DNA of 60,000 nucleotides from Acanthaster planci. Lineage: Eukaryota > Echinodermata > Asteroidea > Valvatida > Acanthasteridae. The notes under the pieces were generated by a model. It was not told where the DNA came from. It saw only the letters and a list, made by a program, of their open reading frames with translations, and searched no databases. The stretch is from contig NW_019091433.1 in NCBI RefSeq assembly GCF_001949145.1, forward strand, positions 64,001 to 124,000, read 5' to 3'. Of this stretch, positions 1-12,300 are shown in pieces (position 1 is the stretch's first letter; every line of letters begins with the position of its first letter). The position numbers and the translations under genes are program-made.

Positions 1-182
1 GGAAAAAGAGATGGCATCTTTTTGTTTTATACAGGAACGGTGTCCCCTATGGTGAGATGCAATGAGCACACACGACCGATTTTATTCAAAATTTTTGGTC
101 ACAGCATTGGCATTATAAGCCAGTTGCAACTTTCTCCCCTGCTAGTCTATTCTAGTCTATCGTTGGATACGACAGCTCTTAC
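1..182 (-). other. PRKD intron 8, 5' end only
   Basis: Starts with the donor GTAAGA on the minus strand at 182 and runs off the left edge. Nothing else recognisable. Confidence 0.8.
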
Positions 183-306
183 CATGCTGTCTTTGTCGGT
201 GCAGTGTACCATCCAGCCTTCCTTCAACACCTGGGAGCTTCTCCTCTTGGTGTGCTTGACAGACTGCACGATTCGCATCAACGGAATGTTGTTACTCTGA
301 ACGGGG
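183..306 (-). CDS. PRKD: PRKD exon 8: pre-PH segment and first strand of PH domain
   Basis: Encodes the last base of codon 344 through residue 385. [20 protein letters not shown] then [18 protein letters not shown] is nearly identical to vertebrate [20 protein letters not shown] and VMKEGWMVHYTSKDTL. The PH domain, which restrains the kinase, begins at about residue 370; KEGWMVH is its first strand. Acceptor CTTACCAG, donor ATG|GTAAGA at 181-182, phase 0. The next exon, expected to start with an RKRHYW-like block, is outside the window. Confidence 0.95.
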
Positions 307-3300
307 CTGGTAAGACAGACAAAGAAGAACCGTGAATCCAACAGGCTTGAGATGTGATGTTCAACAGCGGGAGAGAACTGTGAAAATGTGAACTTCTGTA
401 CCATGGAACATTGTTGTCATTTGCTAGAAACAGTACTTATCAATAAAATGTGGTAATTGTCAAACCAAAGCAAATTGAGATGGTTCGCTGCATCAGATGT
501 GGAAGGAAACCTGCAAACTGTTTGCCGCTTTGAAGCCTTCATATCACCACTGAAGCCAAACACAGGTGTGACCAGCAGCCCGTCTGAACGGCTTCATCAG
601 AAGATGAAGGAAATTACATATGAAAATGTACACTTTCAACCACAACTTTCAAAATAGAGAAAAGCAAATCAACTGATTTTCATACAACACAGTTTTAAGA
701 AATATGGAACAGCAATGAGCGAAAAGTATGAAGGCAGGGATATAAGGCCAAGGACACAGGAGAAGGAGAGCTAGGGATGTAAGAGTATAGGAAAAATTGG
801 TAGGACATGCAGAGAACTCAGAGGAAAGTGAGGTGTGAAGAGAAAGGGCTCTGAAGGAGGAAAGAAGGGCTGTGAAAGTGAAAGTAGAAAATGACGAGAT
901 GTGCTAAGAAGATTCATCACCTTTAAGAAATGACAATGGGGATAAATCAGACAGATTAGCCTTTCTGTTTGTGAATGTTGAGGCTGCCATGGTCACATCC
1001 TCCGAAGACAAAACATCCGCAGATTCCAAATGCAAAGCTAAACCTACTCATTCTGCTCTTGAAGTGCTTCTACATCTCTTAAAATCCACAGGAGAGAATG
1101 GTTATGTATATGTAAGTTGTCAAAAGAAATGCAAACGATAAGCGACAACCGATCTTTCTTGAGGGTACTGCACAACACTGTGTGCTGTATGACATCAGCT
1201 ACTTCTCAAGTGATTCTGCCAACCATTTTTGTGGCTGGCCTCAGATCTCCTGTCACAGGAAGAAACCCCAGATGTGGTTTGGCAAGCGGCACAACAACAG
1301 CTGAGCGTAAAATGTTCCGTCCTGGTAGGACAGAACCCACAGCCCAAATAATCAATCACTTGACGTGAACCTGACGGTCCTGTGGAAGGATATGACGTGG
1401 TTAATGGAAGTATCCACTATGTGCTGTCATCGCAGGCCCTGCTGAAAAATCATATTGTCAAATTATCTTCATAAGACAACCAAATTAACGGCAGGCATGT
1501 ACACTCAAAGGTGACCTTGATGCGACAACCAAAGCAGGCAAGACCTGTAATAAACACGCACCCACAATTATACTGTGTTTCTAAAGACACCGTTTACCCA
1601 GGGAGGAAAACTAGTCGTTTGTCAGTAAGTGTACAGTCTCATTAAAAAAAGGCTGAGTCGGGAGTACTTGGCTACGGCTAGCAATAACCGTGTCTATGGG
1701 TAATAGCCACAGCCGCTAGCCCTCAGCTTCCATAGGCAAGTACGTAATTATCAGCCAAGTAATTTGGGCAAAGGCTTAAAAGTACTCACAGGAATTTTCA
1801 GGTGTCATAGTTTGGCCAGGACTGAGGAACAAACTTGATTCTCTTCCTTATGGGGGGGGAGAGATACTGGCATCCAATTTATGAACAGAAACCATGCCTC
1901 TTTTTCAACCACTTAAAGAGGGCATTAATCCTCAACTGGTGCAGGATTTGAAGGTGCATGGCACAACCTGGTATACCATACACATATCATATGCATATCC
2001 AAGGGTGTACAAAACATCTTGGATGAGGGATCCTAACATGGGATATGGTTACAGGACCCAAAGGTGTGTGACAACTTGGAGTACCCTAGATGTAGGGTTT
2101 GAAGGTGTATAAACACATCCAAGGTGCAGGTAAGGGATCCTTAAGTGACCAACCAAAGTATATAATGGCTATAGGACATACAGGTGTGTGAAACAAGAAT
2201 ATCCTAGGTGCAAGATCTGAGGTTGTGTGGCTCAACCTAAATATCCTAGGTGCAGGAACTGAAGGAGTGTCACATAACAACCAGGGTCAAAGATTTAGAG
2301 GTAACCTAACCTGGGACTTCTAAAGTGACAATTCAGGAGAGAGGACAGTAATGGACCAACCTGAGTGGGTTATCTGGGCCTGGGGGACTACTATCAGCCT
2401 CTGGTCCAACATCCTCATCTTGGGTGTCTCCTAGGCTGTCCCGATTGGTTGAGGTGTCGTTCTCTTCCGTTTCGTTCTCGTCGCTCTCGTTCAGCTTCTC
2501 TTGGTCTTCACTCTCTCCTGAGAACACAGGGGAATCTATTTGTCTCAATTATGAGGCCATTTGCATCCAGTAACAAGTGTGTCTGGCTGGCTGCAGGACA
2601 GGCCTGGATTCCAGGGCAGTGTTGTAGTCAAGTCCATTACAAGTCCACTCATAAATCCAGGGATGAGATTCTCAGAAAACAAAAAAAGCTGAAATTTGCG
2701 AGCGCGCAGCACGAAGCCCTTTACGGCATGCAGGCCCCAGGAAAATTTTCAACTTTAGATGCTCTGTGGTGCAATCTAATGCTTAGCCCCTCTGGGACAC
2801 ATTTTACAATAGAAACATTTGTGAAAGACCATACTCTGAAAAACCTAGCCTAACCTTTTTATTATTTGTTAACTTGATATGTGTTATACATGTTAACCCC
2901 TTCGTGCCGGGCAGTGGCTATAGCCGCCGTAAAAATTGAGATCCTCAGCCCGCTTTTTAGCTATTATTCTCGGCCCACGCTCGAGCGAACACAGTGAAAG
3001 AAGGCAGACCCTGCCTCTTGTATATATGGTGATTGGCCTTTGTGTGTTGCCAAGAAATGAAAAGACCGATTTTGCATCATAATCACCAGCTTCACAAAAG
3101 TCCCCACTTTGAAAAGAGGCAACGGGAATGTGGAAGGGTGAGTAGAGCCACATGCCACCGAACAATTAGCCTTTTCACCGTGTAATTCAAAGCGTGCAGA
3201 GCACGCAGGGCCACAAACCGAGAATCAGTGTTGTAGTCGAGTACTTTCCGAGTACCAACGTTCTCCGCAAAATACTACACTGGGTAAGAGGGAATAAAGC

Positions 3301-6300
3301 CAGAGTGCACAGGCATTTGATGGTAAATGTGCAAAGGTAAGATTACAAAATAAATGTTAGACTTCAGACACTCCCAGTTGTGTAAAATTTAAGTTTTAAG
3401 GAGAAAAGTAAAAAAGTTAATTTTAATCAAACAATGAAGATCTGAAGTCATTATGTTGCTTTTTAATCTTACCTTTGTGCATGTACCATCAAATGCCGAT
3501 GTACTTCAGCTTTGTTCCCTCCTAACTAGTTAAATATTTGGTAGAGAACTTGGTTCTCAAAAAGTACTCGACTACATCACTGCCGAGAATTTGCGGTTTG
3601 GCAGGTGGCCTTTGTGAGCGAGGCTGGAATTCTTGGAGTCAGCTTTCGGGAAGAAATTTCCATCGTCAAGGGGTTAAGACCCACCACATAGTTTTGTTCA
3701 TCACTATGGTTTGTCATGCTTCAAAATACATGTCGATTGCGTACATGAATACATAGATGATAAGTCGTTTTCTGTGTCTTGAATTTTCTGTTGTATTTCA
3801 ACGAAGCGTAATTAATTTCTAAAGTTGCATCGCACCACCGGCTTACCAGGTTTTTCCGATTTCCAAATAAATTTGGACAAGAACACTCCTTTAATTTTGG
3901 CCTCAACCTAGTNNNNNNNNNNNNNNNNNNNNNNNNNCTTTCTAAGTAATTTTGTCCTAAAAAGTTAATTTTAATCAAACAATGAAGATCTGAAGTCATT
4001 ATGTTGCTTTTTAATCTTACCTTTGTGCATGTACCATCAAATGCCGATGTACTTCAGCTTTGTTCCCTCCTAACTAGTTAAATATTTGGTAGAGAACTTG
4101 GTTCTCAAAAAGTACTCGACTACATCACTGCCAAGAATTTGCAGTTTGGCAGGTGGCCTTTGTGAGCGAGGCTGGAATGCTTGGAGTCAGCTTTCGGGAA
4201 GAAATTTCCATCGTCAAGGGGTTAAGACCCACCACATAGTTTTGTTCATCACTATGGTTTGTCGTGCTTCAAAATACATGTCGATTGCGTACATGAATAC
4301 ATCGATGATAAGTCGTTTTCTGTGTCTTGAGTTTTCTGTTGTATTTCAACGAAGCATAATTAATTTCTAAAGTTGCATCGCACCAATGCCTTACCAGGTT
4401 TTTCCGATTTCCAAATAAATTTGGACAAGAACACTCCTTTAATTTTGGCCTCAACCTATTCCTATCGCCAGGAATTTTAAACCCTTTGTCAATGTGCTTC
4501 ACCTTTCTTTTTTCTTGATGAATGACGTCTTTATGGGCAGACATGATGATGGAAATGTAAGAATAAAAAACGTCCGTTCAACAACACACACGACGGTACG
4601 GTTTTCTGTGATAACACACAAAAAGTATTCAGGGTAGCAGGCGCAGTGGCTTTGTGTGGCGGTCTATACACTCGTGCATGTGGTGAGTAGCATGAAAAGT
4701 GCACAGTCATAGGCTTATATGGGGATACGTCATGAAATAAGCCTATCAGAGCGGTTGTGACACCAACAGTTACCTGGAAATGAACACATTTCCTACAGAG
4801 ATGGTTATTGGTCGGCACTAGTTTTTGTCAGCGAAAAAAACAAATGGAATGTGTCACTTTATCTTATCTCCCTATTCTAGCCTGGTACCGGTTCCGATCT
4901 GTGTGTACGTTGATAGTGTGCACCTAAACTACACATGAAGGTACGGCATGCATGGTACGACACAGTGCCCTTCGTGGTCGACATGTTTTTGATATTCTCA
5001 GGGTGAATTGAAAATGACGTGACACATGGAAAGTAAGCAACCAGAAATGCAATTCATTTTATTTCACAACAAACTGAGGCTCAATATTATCATATCTGAT
5101 ACCTGAAAGTCGAAAATTATCTTGATGAAATGGTCCGACAAGTTTAAAATATCGGAATTTCTAAGTCGACTATCGCTGTATCCGGCAGTCAAAAAAGGCG
5201 GAGCTTATATGCAAAAGTGGATTTTCAAAGTTACAAAAGCGGAAATCTGCCAAAAAGCGGAAGAATCTCATCCCTGTAAATCCTTTCAAAAGACAAGTTG
5301 CAAATAGCAGGGTAAACAATAGCAAAGAAATGTCTCTGCTTCACAGGTCTTTTGAACAGCTTCTGACTTGACTTGCTAATGAAGGACTTGTGAGGGACTT
5401 GATGAGACAAGTTTAAACATGACTCTGGCTCAAGGCATAAACTACTGTGTTATTTGGACTGGTTATAAATTGCTCTAGACACAACAAACATTCAAACACT
5501 GAACACTTTTGTGTATTCTTATTTATTTTATCACAGCAGTATACTCACGTTCGTGTAGAGGCGCTTCTCCCAGACAATCCTTTGGTACTTTCTCAGCACA
5601 GCGTTTGTGACAGTTGAATTTGCAGTCTAAAAGGTGTCCAAAAAGGTACATAAACAGCCAAATTCAGGGAAGTTGATAAAAAAGTTTTTATTTCTCCAGA
5701 TTCTGCACCAAACAACAAAGATATTTATTTTAATGAATATCTTTGTTGTAAGAGGATGATGCTGTTTAACAAGTCATTTTTGGCAATGAATTTGCTTTAT
5801 TTGTCAAAGGCATACAGCTACAATTTTTGTTCGATTATGTGGGTGAGATTCAAACCCACAAATGTTTTTTTTCTATATGTGTCATCTTAATCCTTAAGCT
5901 ATGATGTTGTAATGCAGCTAGACCATTTTATCTTCAGCATAAGAATACATAAAGGGCACAGGTTTTTAAAAATTCACGAGACAGAATACGTCTCTCTTGA
6001 GCTCCCAACTTGTGACCTGCTTCCCTTCCACATAACTTTTACAATTCAAACCAAATGTGAACAGATATGTCTTCTTTATCTGTGATTTTTTTTATCTTGT
6101 GTAAAGTGCATCTTCAACTAACTGTTTCAGCTGATGTCAGATGATACCCATTTATAAAAAAGGCTCATCCTTTTGTACTCTCCAAAGGTCACAAACAGTT
6201 GTAAAGCAAACCATAACCTAACCAAAAAGGTCTCACAGGCCACATCTAATAAGCGGACATTTGTCAACCACTGTTTGACTTTCCCAGGTAACCTATATGT

Positions 6301-9300
6301 ATGCAAGAAATACACCTAGGGCACCAGGCAAAATCGACCAGCAGTTGACAAATTGGCCCTTGACCGAACTTGGCAAAGACTGCTGGTTGGTCTACCTTTG
6401 CACTGGATTCCCTGCCTGAAGAGCCCCACCAAGAGCTTCTTACAGTACTGGCAAATCGTCGGCTTGGTGTAGCTGTGCACCACAAAGGTGTGCGGCACCT
6501 TGATGCGACTTGCCACTGCCTTCTCCACCCACAGAGGGCGCCCTCCACACGACGGTGAACGCTTGTCCTTGTAGCTGTCTGCTTTGGATAAAAGATTAGC
6601 CTGAAAAATTGACAAAAGAGAACAAGTCTAATCAGTACACAACAAAGCCTTGCTTTTACTCTTTAAAAAAAAATCATGACACTGCACTCTATACATGTGT
6701 TTATCATGTCTGTGTATCTATAGGTTTTTTAACATGAATCTCAACTGAACTGATTTGTATTAACAGGGCGGTTTTAGACCTAATGTTCCGTATTTGTCTA
6801 GCTCTGAACAGGTGGGCTTTGTGTCATAAACTCAAATTTAGAAATTGATCTAAATACTACTATGTAAAAGGATAAACAGCAGTTAAGGGGTATTTTATTT
6901 GTTTTTAAAGTTTGTGGAAAAAATACATGTTAGTTGTCAACTAGTAACCTAAGCGTGTCACATGAAGAGGAAGAACTCATTGCACACAATGTACACTGTA
7001 TATCACTATACTTGACAGAAAATGTGTTAAGTTCTATGGAGGATATGTTGTCTCAAGCACCAAAAATACACATACATATTCCTTTTTCAACTCAAAGTGA
7101 GGGAATTCATGTACAGTGTACATATCCTACACAACAAGATTAAAGAACAGAGAGTTTGGGGGATGAGAAGAGTTTTGAAATCTAGTTTCATTTCCTCCTA
7201 TATTCATCTATTGCTCAGTATTGTCTGCACAACTTTTGGTTTGCTTTTGAGTTAAAGAGCACGGTTTTGCTTCTCTGGTTTTTTAAACAGATCATAATAC
7301 ATGTATGAATGTACTGTTCTTGTGTATTGGTAAGTTTTCATGCTTAGTTTCCATCTCGGTCCAACTGTCCTTGTTTCTGTTTTTTATTTGTCCATCCAAG
7401 GCATCTCACTACAAGCCTCCACGTAAGCTTACAAAAGATGCCTCCATACCTATGTATATTTTCAGCCCTCATACCCTTCTTGACAATTCTTTCTACTGGT
7501 TTACTCACTCATTTGAGTACTGTGCTTTCATTTCCCATTTTGGTATGGAAATAAATGTAAGCTTGAACTGAAGTACACTGAATAAAAATACCTTGTTCCT
7601 GATTTGGTTCGTACGACAACACCAAATACAACATGTTGAATTTTCAGTTGATTGAGAAAAAAAAGCAACGACTTGCCATTCAAATGTGCAACTCAGAAAA
7701 TGGTTTTCCAGTGGTCCGTGTGAGAATGTTCAATTAATACCTGCATTCCTGTATTAAAATACAGTAATGTTCACAGACTCCCTCGGCACAATTTTCTAAG
7801 CAGAATAACATACATGTGACTCAAGCTTTGGGTATTGCCGAATGCGGGCAGTTACCATGGGATCGCTGGTATCACTTGCAAGGCTCATCTCCGAAGAGGA
7901 CCACGGTAAGCTTGCTGAGCTGTAAGCCACTGAGGAGGGCCTCCTCTTGGAGAGTGTGCAGTCATTGGGGATCTTAAAAGCACAGCGTTTGTGGTAGTTG
8001 CCACCGCAACCTGACAAAGAATAAGAGCACAGTATTTATCAAATGACAGACAGCACTGCAAGCAGAAAGATAGAGTTGATTCACAGCAATACTTTGTGAA
8101 ACCTAAAGCATAAACCATTCACCCTCCTCATTAAGCCTTAAGCCTCACACTCCCAAATCCTACAATTTCAATACGATTTTACATACACCCTAGGGGTTCG
8201 GGTTAATGGGTTTAGACAACCTGAGAGCATGGGGGAGATGCTAAGAAGTTGATTGTCCCCTGCCTGCTCTTTTTGAACGTTGGTGTGCCATACAAAGACA
8301 CCCATTATAAGTTCAAGTCCACCTGTGAAGTTTCAATACTTGTAGAGTACTGTTGTTATGGCCATTTGTAGTCCATGGTCTAACGTGTGTGGCCCACATG
8401 CTTTGAGCATGTCTGTGGAGAAGTAAACATTTCTGATTGATCTGTCCAAAACAAAGACCAAAAGGCTCTCCACAAAGCATCCACGCCCACCCTCATGGCC
8501 CCACTTAGACCACTCCCCCTCCCATCTTACCATGACACTTAAGACCCTGCCGGACAAGGCCGAACAGCATCTGGCCGCAGAAGTCGCAAAATGTTGGGCT
8601 CTTATAGGAGTGCACATACAACGTGTGGGGCCGGATTTGTCTGTCCTCCACAGTAGCTGTAGCTATGAGAGTAACATATAACACAGAGATCTTTCTTAGA
8701 GGAAAAGCTTGCTAATATATTGTTTTCCGATCCCATGAGCATTCTTTGGGGTGGCTCGGTGTGATGAGAGGGTGATTGTACATGTAGCATCAATTTGTAC
8801 TTGGCAAGAGAAAAACTGTACATATTGAAACTTGTCTAATACATATAAAAGGATGTTTGGCGCAACACTCCTACATATGTTTTGTAACTCTTTGAGCCTG
8901 CGTATTTGGCAAGTCATGTGCAGCACCCTAATACTAAATAGTCAACGGGGCATTTAAATGTACATGTAAATATAGGCATGGACATTAACCACCAGACCAC
9001 AAGTATGGTGCCACAACTGTGATAGCTTTTAATGCTCGTCACCAACTTAATCTAAAGGCACTTCATTTGAATTTCAAGGGCATCAACCTTGACTCTCCAG
9101 CAATTGGTAGATTAACTTCTAAGAGGCTCAAACATTTGTATGTTTTGAACAGAATCCAATTGCACAGCCCTGCTTAACAGAACTTACATGCTCATGAACA
9201 TGCATGAGCACCGAATCACTATTCTTGATTAATAGCAAAAAAACAACCAAAACAAAACAAAGCAAAAATAAAACATGTTGACTGTCTACCATCATATCAT

Positions 9301-12300
9301 GGATATCCACGCTGCGAATTCTCAGCGTTCAACTCATTTCAACTCAAGCAAATTTCACTGCAAACATTTTGTGAAGTCAAGTTTGCTTTACTTTTTAAGT
9401 ACATGTACGGCCAGCCTTAAAGTCATGGGGCATACATGTACTGGTACTTGCACGTTGCAAATCCTAAATTTTCTGCCACGCTTCAAAATTATGTTGTTAA
9501 GGCAGGATCTTCTTTTACATGTATATGTGCGGTGCCCAGAGATCCTTTGCTTGTGGCTGGCAAAGCCATGAAGTTGGACTCTAACTACTGTAGGATTATG
9601 AAGCCGTGTAGGAGGTATAAAGTAAGCAATTCTTTGACAATTTATCAGATCTTGCCCGAGACTTTTGTGGCAATTTCAAACCTCCAGGGCATTTGCTTCT
9701 GTTTGAAAGCTACATGGTACACAGCATTGTTACACTGTCCTTAGACAGCCCATGCACATACTGGTAGATCTAGTCTGTTGAGAGAATCATTCAGGTGTGG
9801 TCATCCATGTGATGTCGACAAAGCTATCTACATGTATCTCCAAGGTTGGTACAGATTGCTGAAATTTTAAAGGTCACAATGAAATGAAAAAGTGGCAATG
9901 AATTTCCTCTTTTGAAGCAATTTATGTATTTTACTCATGACTAAAGAACAGTTTAGTATCCGAGTGCAGTATATAAAAAGGCCGTAAAAGTGCATGCAGT
10001 GAAAAATCAGTTTTTGTTCCTTTTCAAAGTTAAAACAGAAAAATGGTTTACTGTTAAAAGTTGTCCATACAATAATCCATATCAAATTAGGCTAAAATAA
10101 TCATGGATTTCTGGTATAAATATGACAGGCTGACAGCTGAAAGAGGGTTAGCAGTGAAGAATGCATAAATACAAGCAATATCTACCGGGTACATGTAGGC
10201 ATTCACATGAACATTGTGGAGATAATGGAGCAGTGTAGCACGTGTACAGTGTGTGCGATTATAAAAAGGTGCAAGTTCTCTGTTCAGCATTGTTGCTATC
10301 TAAACAGGATGAAATTTCTGTACTCGGTTTGATCTGGTTTCACTTGGTTAAAGTTTGGTTGAACGCATGATAGTTGACAATGTTATGACAGTGATTCTGC
10401 ATGACCGAACAATGTGCGACACGGACACGTTGTCCTGTAAAGTTTATTCCACAAAAAGATGCAGAACTTTTGGGAACAATTTTCTCCTATAGGAAATATC
10501 TTCACTGGGAACAGGGCAAGCCAAACTGATAAGAAGGTCCGGGAAAACACAACATATCCGCTTTGTTTCCTGGGATGGACAGGCTCGATAACAACAGACT
10601 AGTGCAAATCATTCCTTCCAACACAATGCAATGGCACTACGATGAATTGCTGAATCATCGAGTTTCCTGAAAGAAAATGTATTTGACGTGATTGGCCGAT
10701 ATACAATTCAACAGCATTTCATGTGGTTTCTGTGAAAAATGATTGTGCTGAAAAGTCTCCAAAAAATCTCAACTGAATTTACACTTAAAGAATCTCTCTT
10801 TAGTAAGAACAATGAAAACCCATACAAACAGGTTTTCTAGCAAAGTAATGTCCATGTAATATACATTCATACTGAATAAACACTGTACTTGTTAACTGTC
10901 ACTTCCAGCCACAGATCTACCGAACTGGTAACAACTGCAACATTAAAACATGTACATACATACATGTACATTCAAATTTCACAAATGTAAACTTTAGTTT
11001 ACAAGTTTCTTTTTCAACTTTTGTAAATAAATTAACCTGAAACAAATACTTTTGTGTACAACCATGGAGGTAGAATCACCTCCATGGTACAACTCCTGAT
11101 GATTCATATATCTAATACACAATTTACATCTACCAGCTTGTTGCTAACCGCAGAAACTCATTAACTTATCTCTCACACAGGTGTTTCCCCACTTAGCCTA
11201 TTTTTGGCCTCCACCCACCTGCAGCCTTTGGCTTTCTGGTTAATTCTGGGATAAGCCTACATGTACAACAAACTCTGAGGCTGTCACTGTTAAGGAAAAA
11301 AGATGACGCTTGGTGCAACAGAGCATGCAGACCGGCGACTAACCTCAACCAAGGTGGCCAATTCATCACAAGGCTAATATTTGTCGGCTGCTTGAATGAT
11401 ATTTCACACAGCGTAATTTCTGAAGGACGAAATCCCTGTGCCATGAACAGGGAAGCGGGCAAATACATGCAGGTGGGTGGACTGATAATTAAGGTGACTT
11501 CAAATGCACATGCGAGGGAGGTCCGATCGATTTCAAGTCCTGTATTGGCCTTGTCCCCCAATGTACACAGCATGATCTCTAAGCATATACTCCCAATCAT
11601 CTTTGCTCAGAGTTACATGAACATATGTCCATGTACCACCCTGTTAAGGAATATTGGCATGATTGGTAATGGTTTGTACAGCTAATAAATGCTCAACTTG
11701 AAACAAGTGAGAGGTAGGCCCCCTACAGTGAACAACATGTATTTGGGTAATGTGCTGGTACAAACTACCGATCCATTAAGCCCTCCCCCATTGTGTCCTG
11801 ACCAATCAAAGTTGTGATTTATTTCTGACATGCTTGAGCGAAAGTCCAACATGCTTGCTTGTGTGTATGATGTGCACGCAGAGAACATGCAGTGTGGCAC
11901 TGGAAGAGACCACATGTACATGAAAGTGCCCATGTGCGTAGTGGGCGGCGTTTACTGAATCGGTCCATAACTATATGTAGGACCTCTTGCTGTTCATACA
12001 CCGCACTGGTTGGGGCAGGCGACGTGCATCATTCCGTCCCTATGCACGCCACCCCTAGTGAGTCGAGTCGCAATGTAACATGACACACGCAAATTCAAAT
12101 TCCACGCATGACCAACATAAAGTGAGCATGTTTATGTACATGTACACATAGCTGACTGCCAGCTACAATGTACAAAATACCATTATCAGAGTTGCCAACC
12201 TTTTCAAACTCATTTCAGTATCCAACGAGCCAAAAATTAGTACTTTGCTCACTCTAGTCAGACTCTTAAAAATCTGTAAACAAACACTCGTCATTCAGCA

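Larger units (their letters stand above)
2518..5548 (-). other. PRKD intron 6
   Basis: A 3031 bp intron in phase 1. It contains a TTAA-flanked element (2897-3673), a duplicated segment around a 25-N gap (3411-4459), and about 1.1 kb (4460-5548) in which nothing is recognised. Confidence 0.8.
5627..6395 (-). other. PRKD intron 5
   Basis: A 769 bp phase 1 intron splitting C1b. Contains a perfect 14 bp stem-loop (5712-5749) and a possible decayed tRNA-derived SINE (about 5830-5935). Confidence 0.85.

Noticed and set aside
1640-1755. Inverted repeat around GGCTACGGCTAGC and GCCGCTAGCCC
   Set aside because: Pairing is patchy once aligned in full, so not better than chance by eye.
2365-2853. 162-codon open frame on the plus strand
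   Set aside because: It is antisense to PRKD exon 7, whose protein match and splice phases explain the openness; no domain is seen in the plus frame.
11193-11600. 135-codon open frame on the minus strand
   Set aside because: No recognisable domain, no matching splice context for PRKD, and composition like the surrounding intron.
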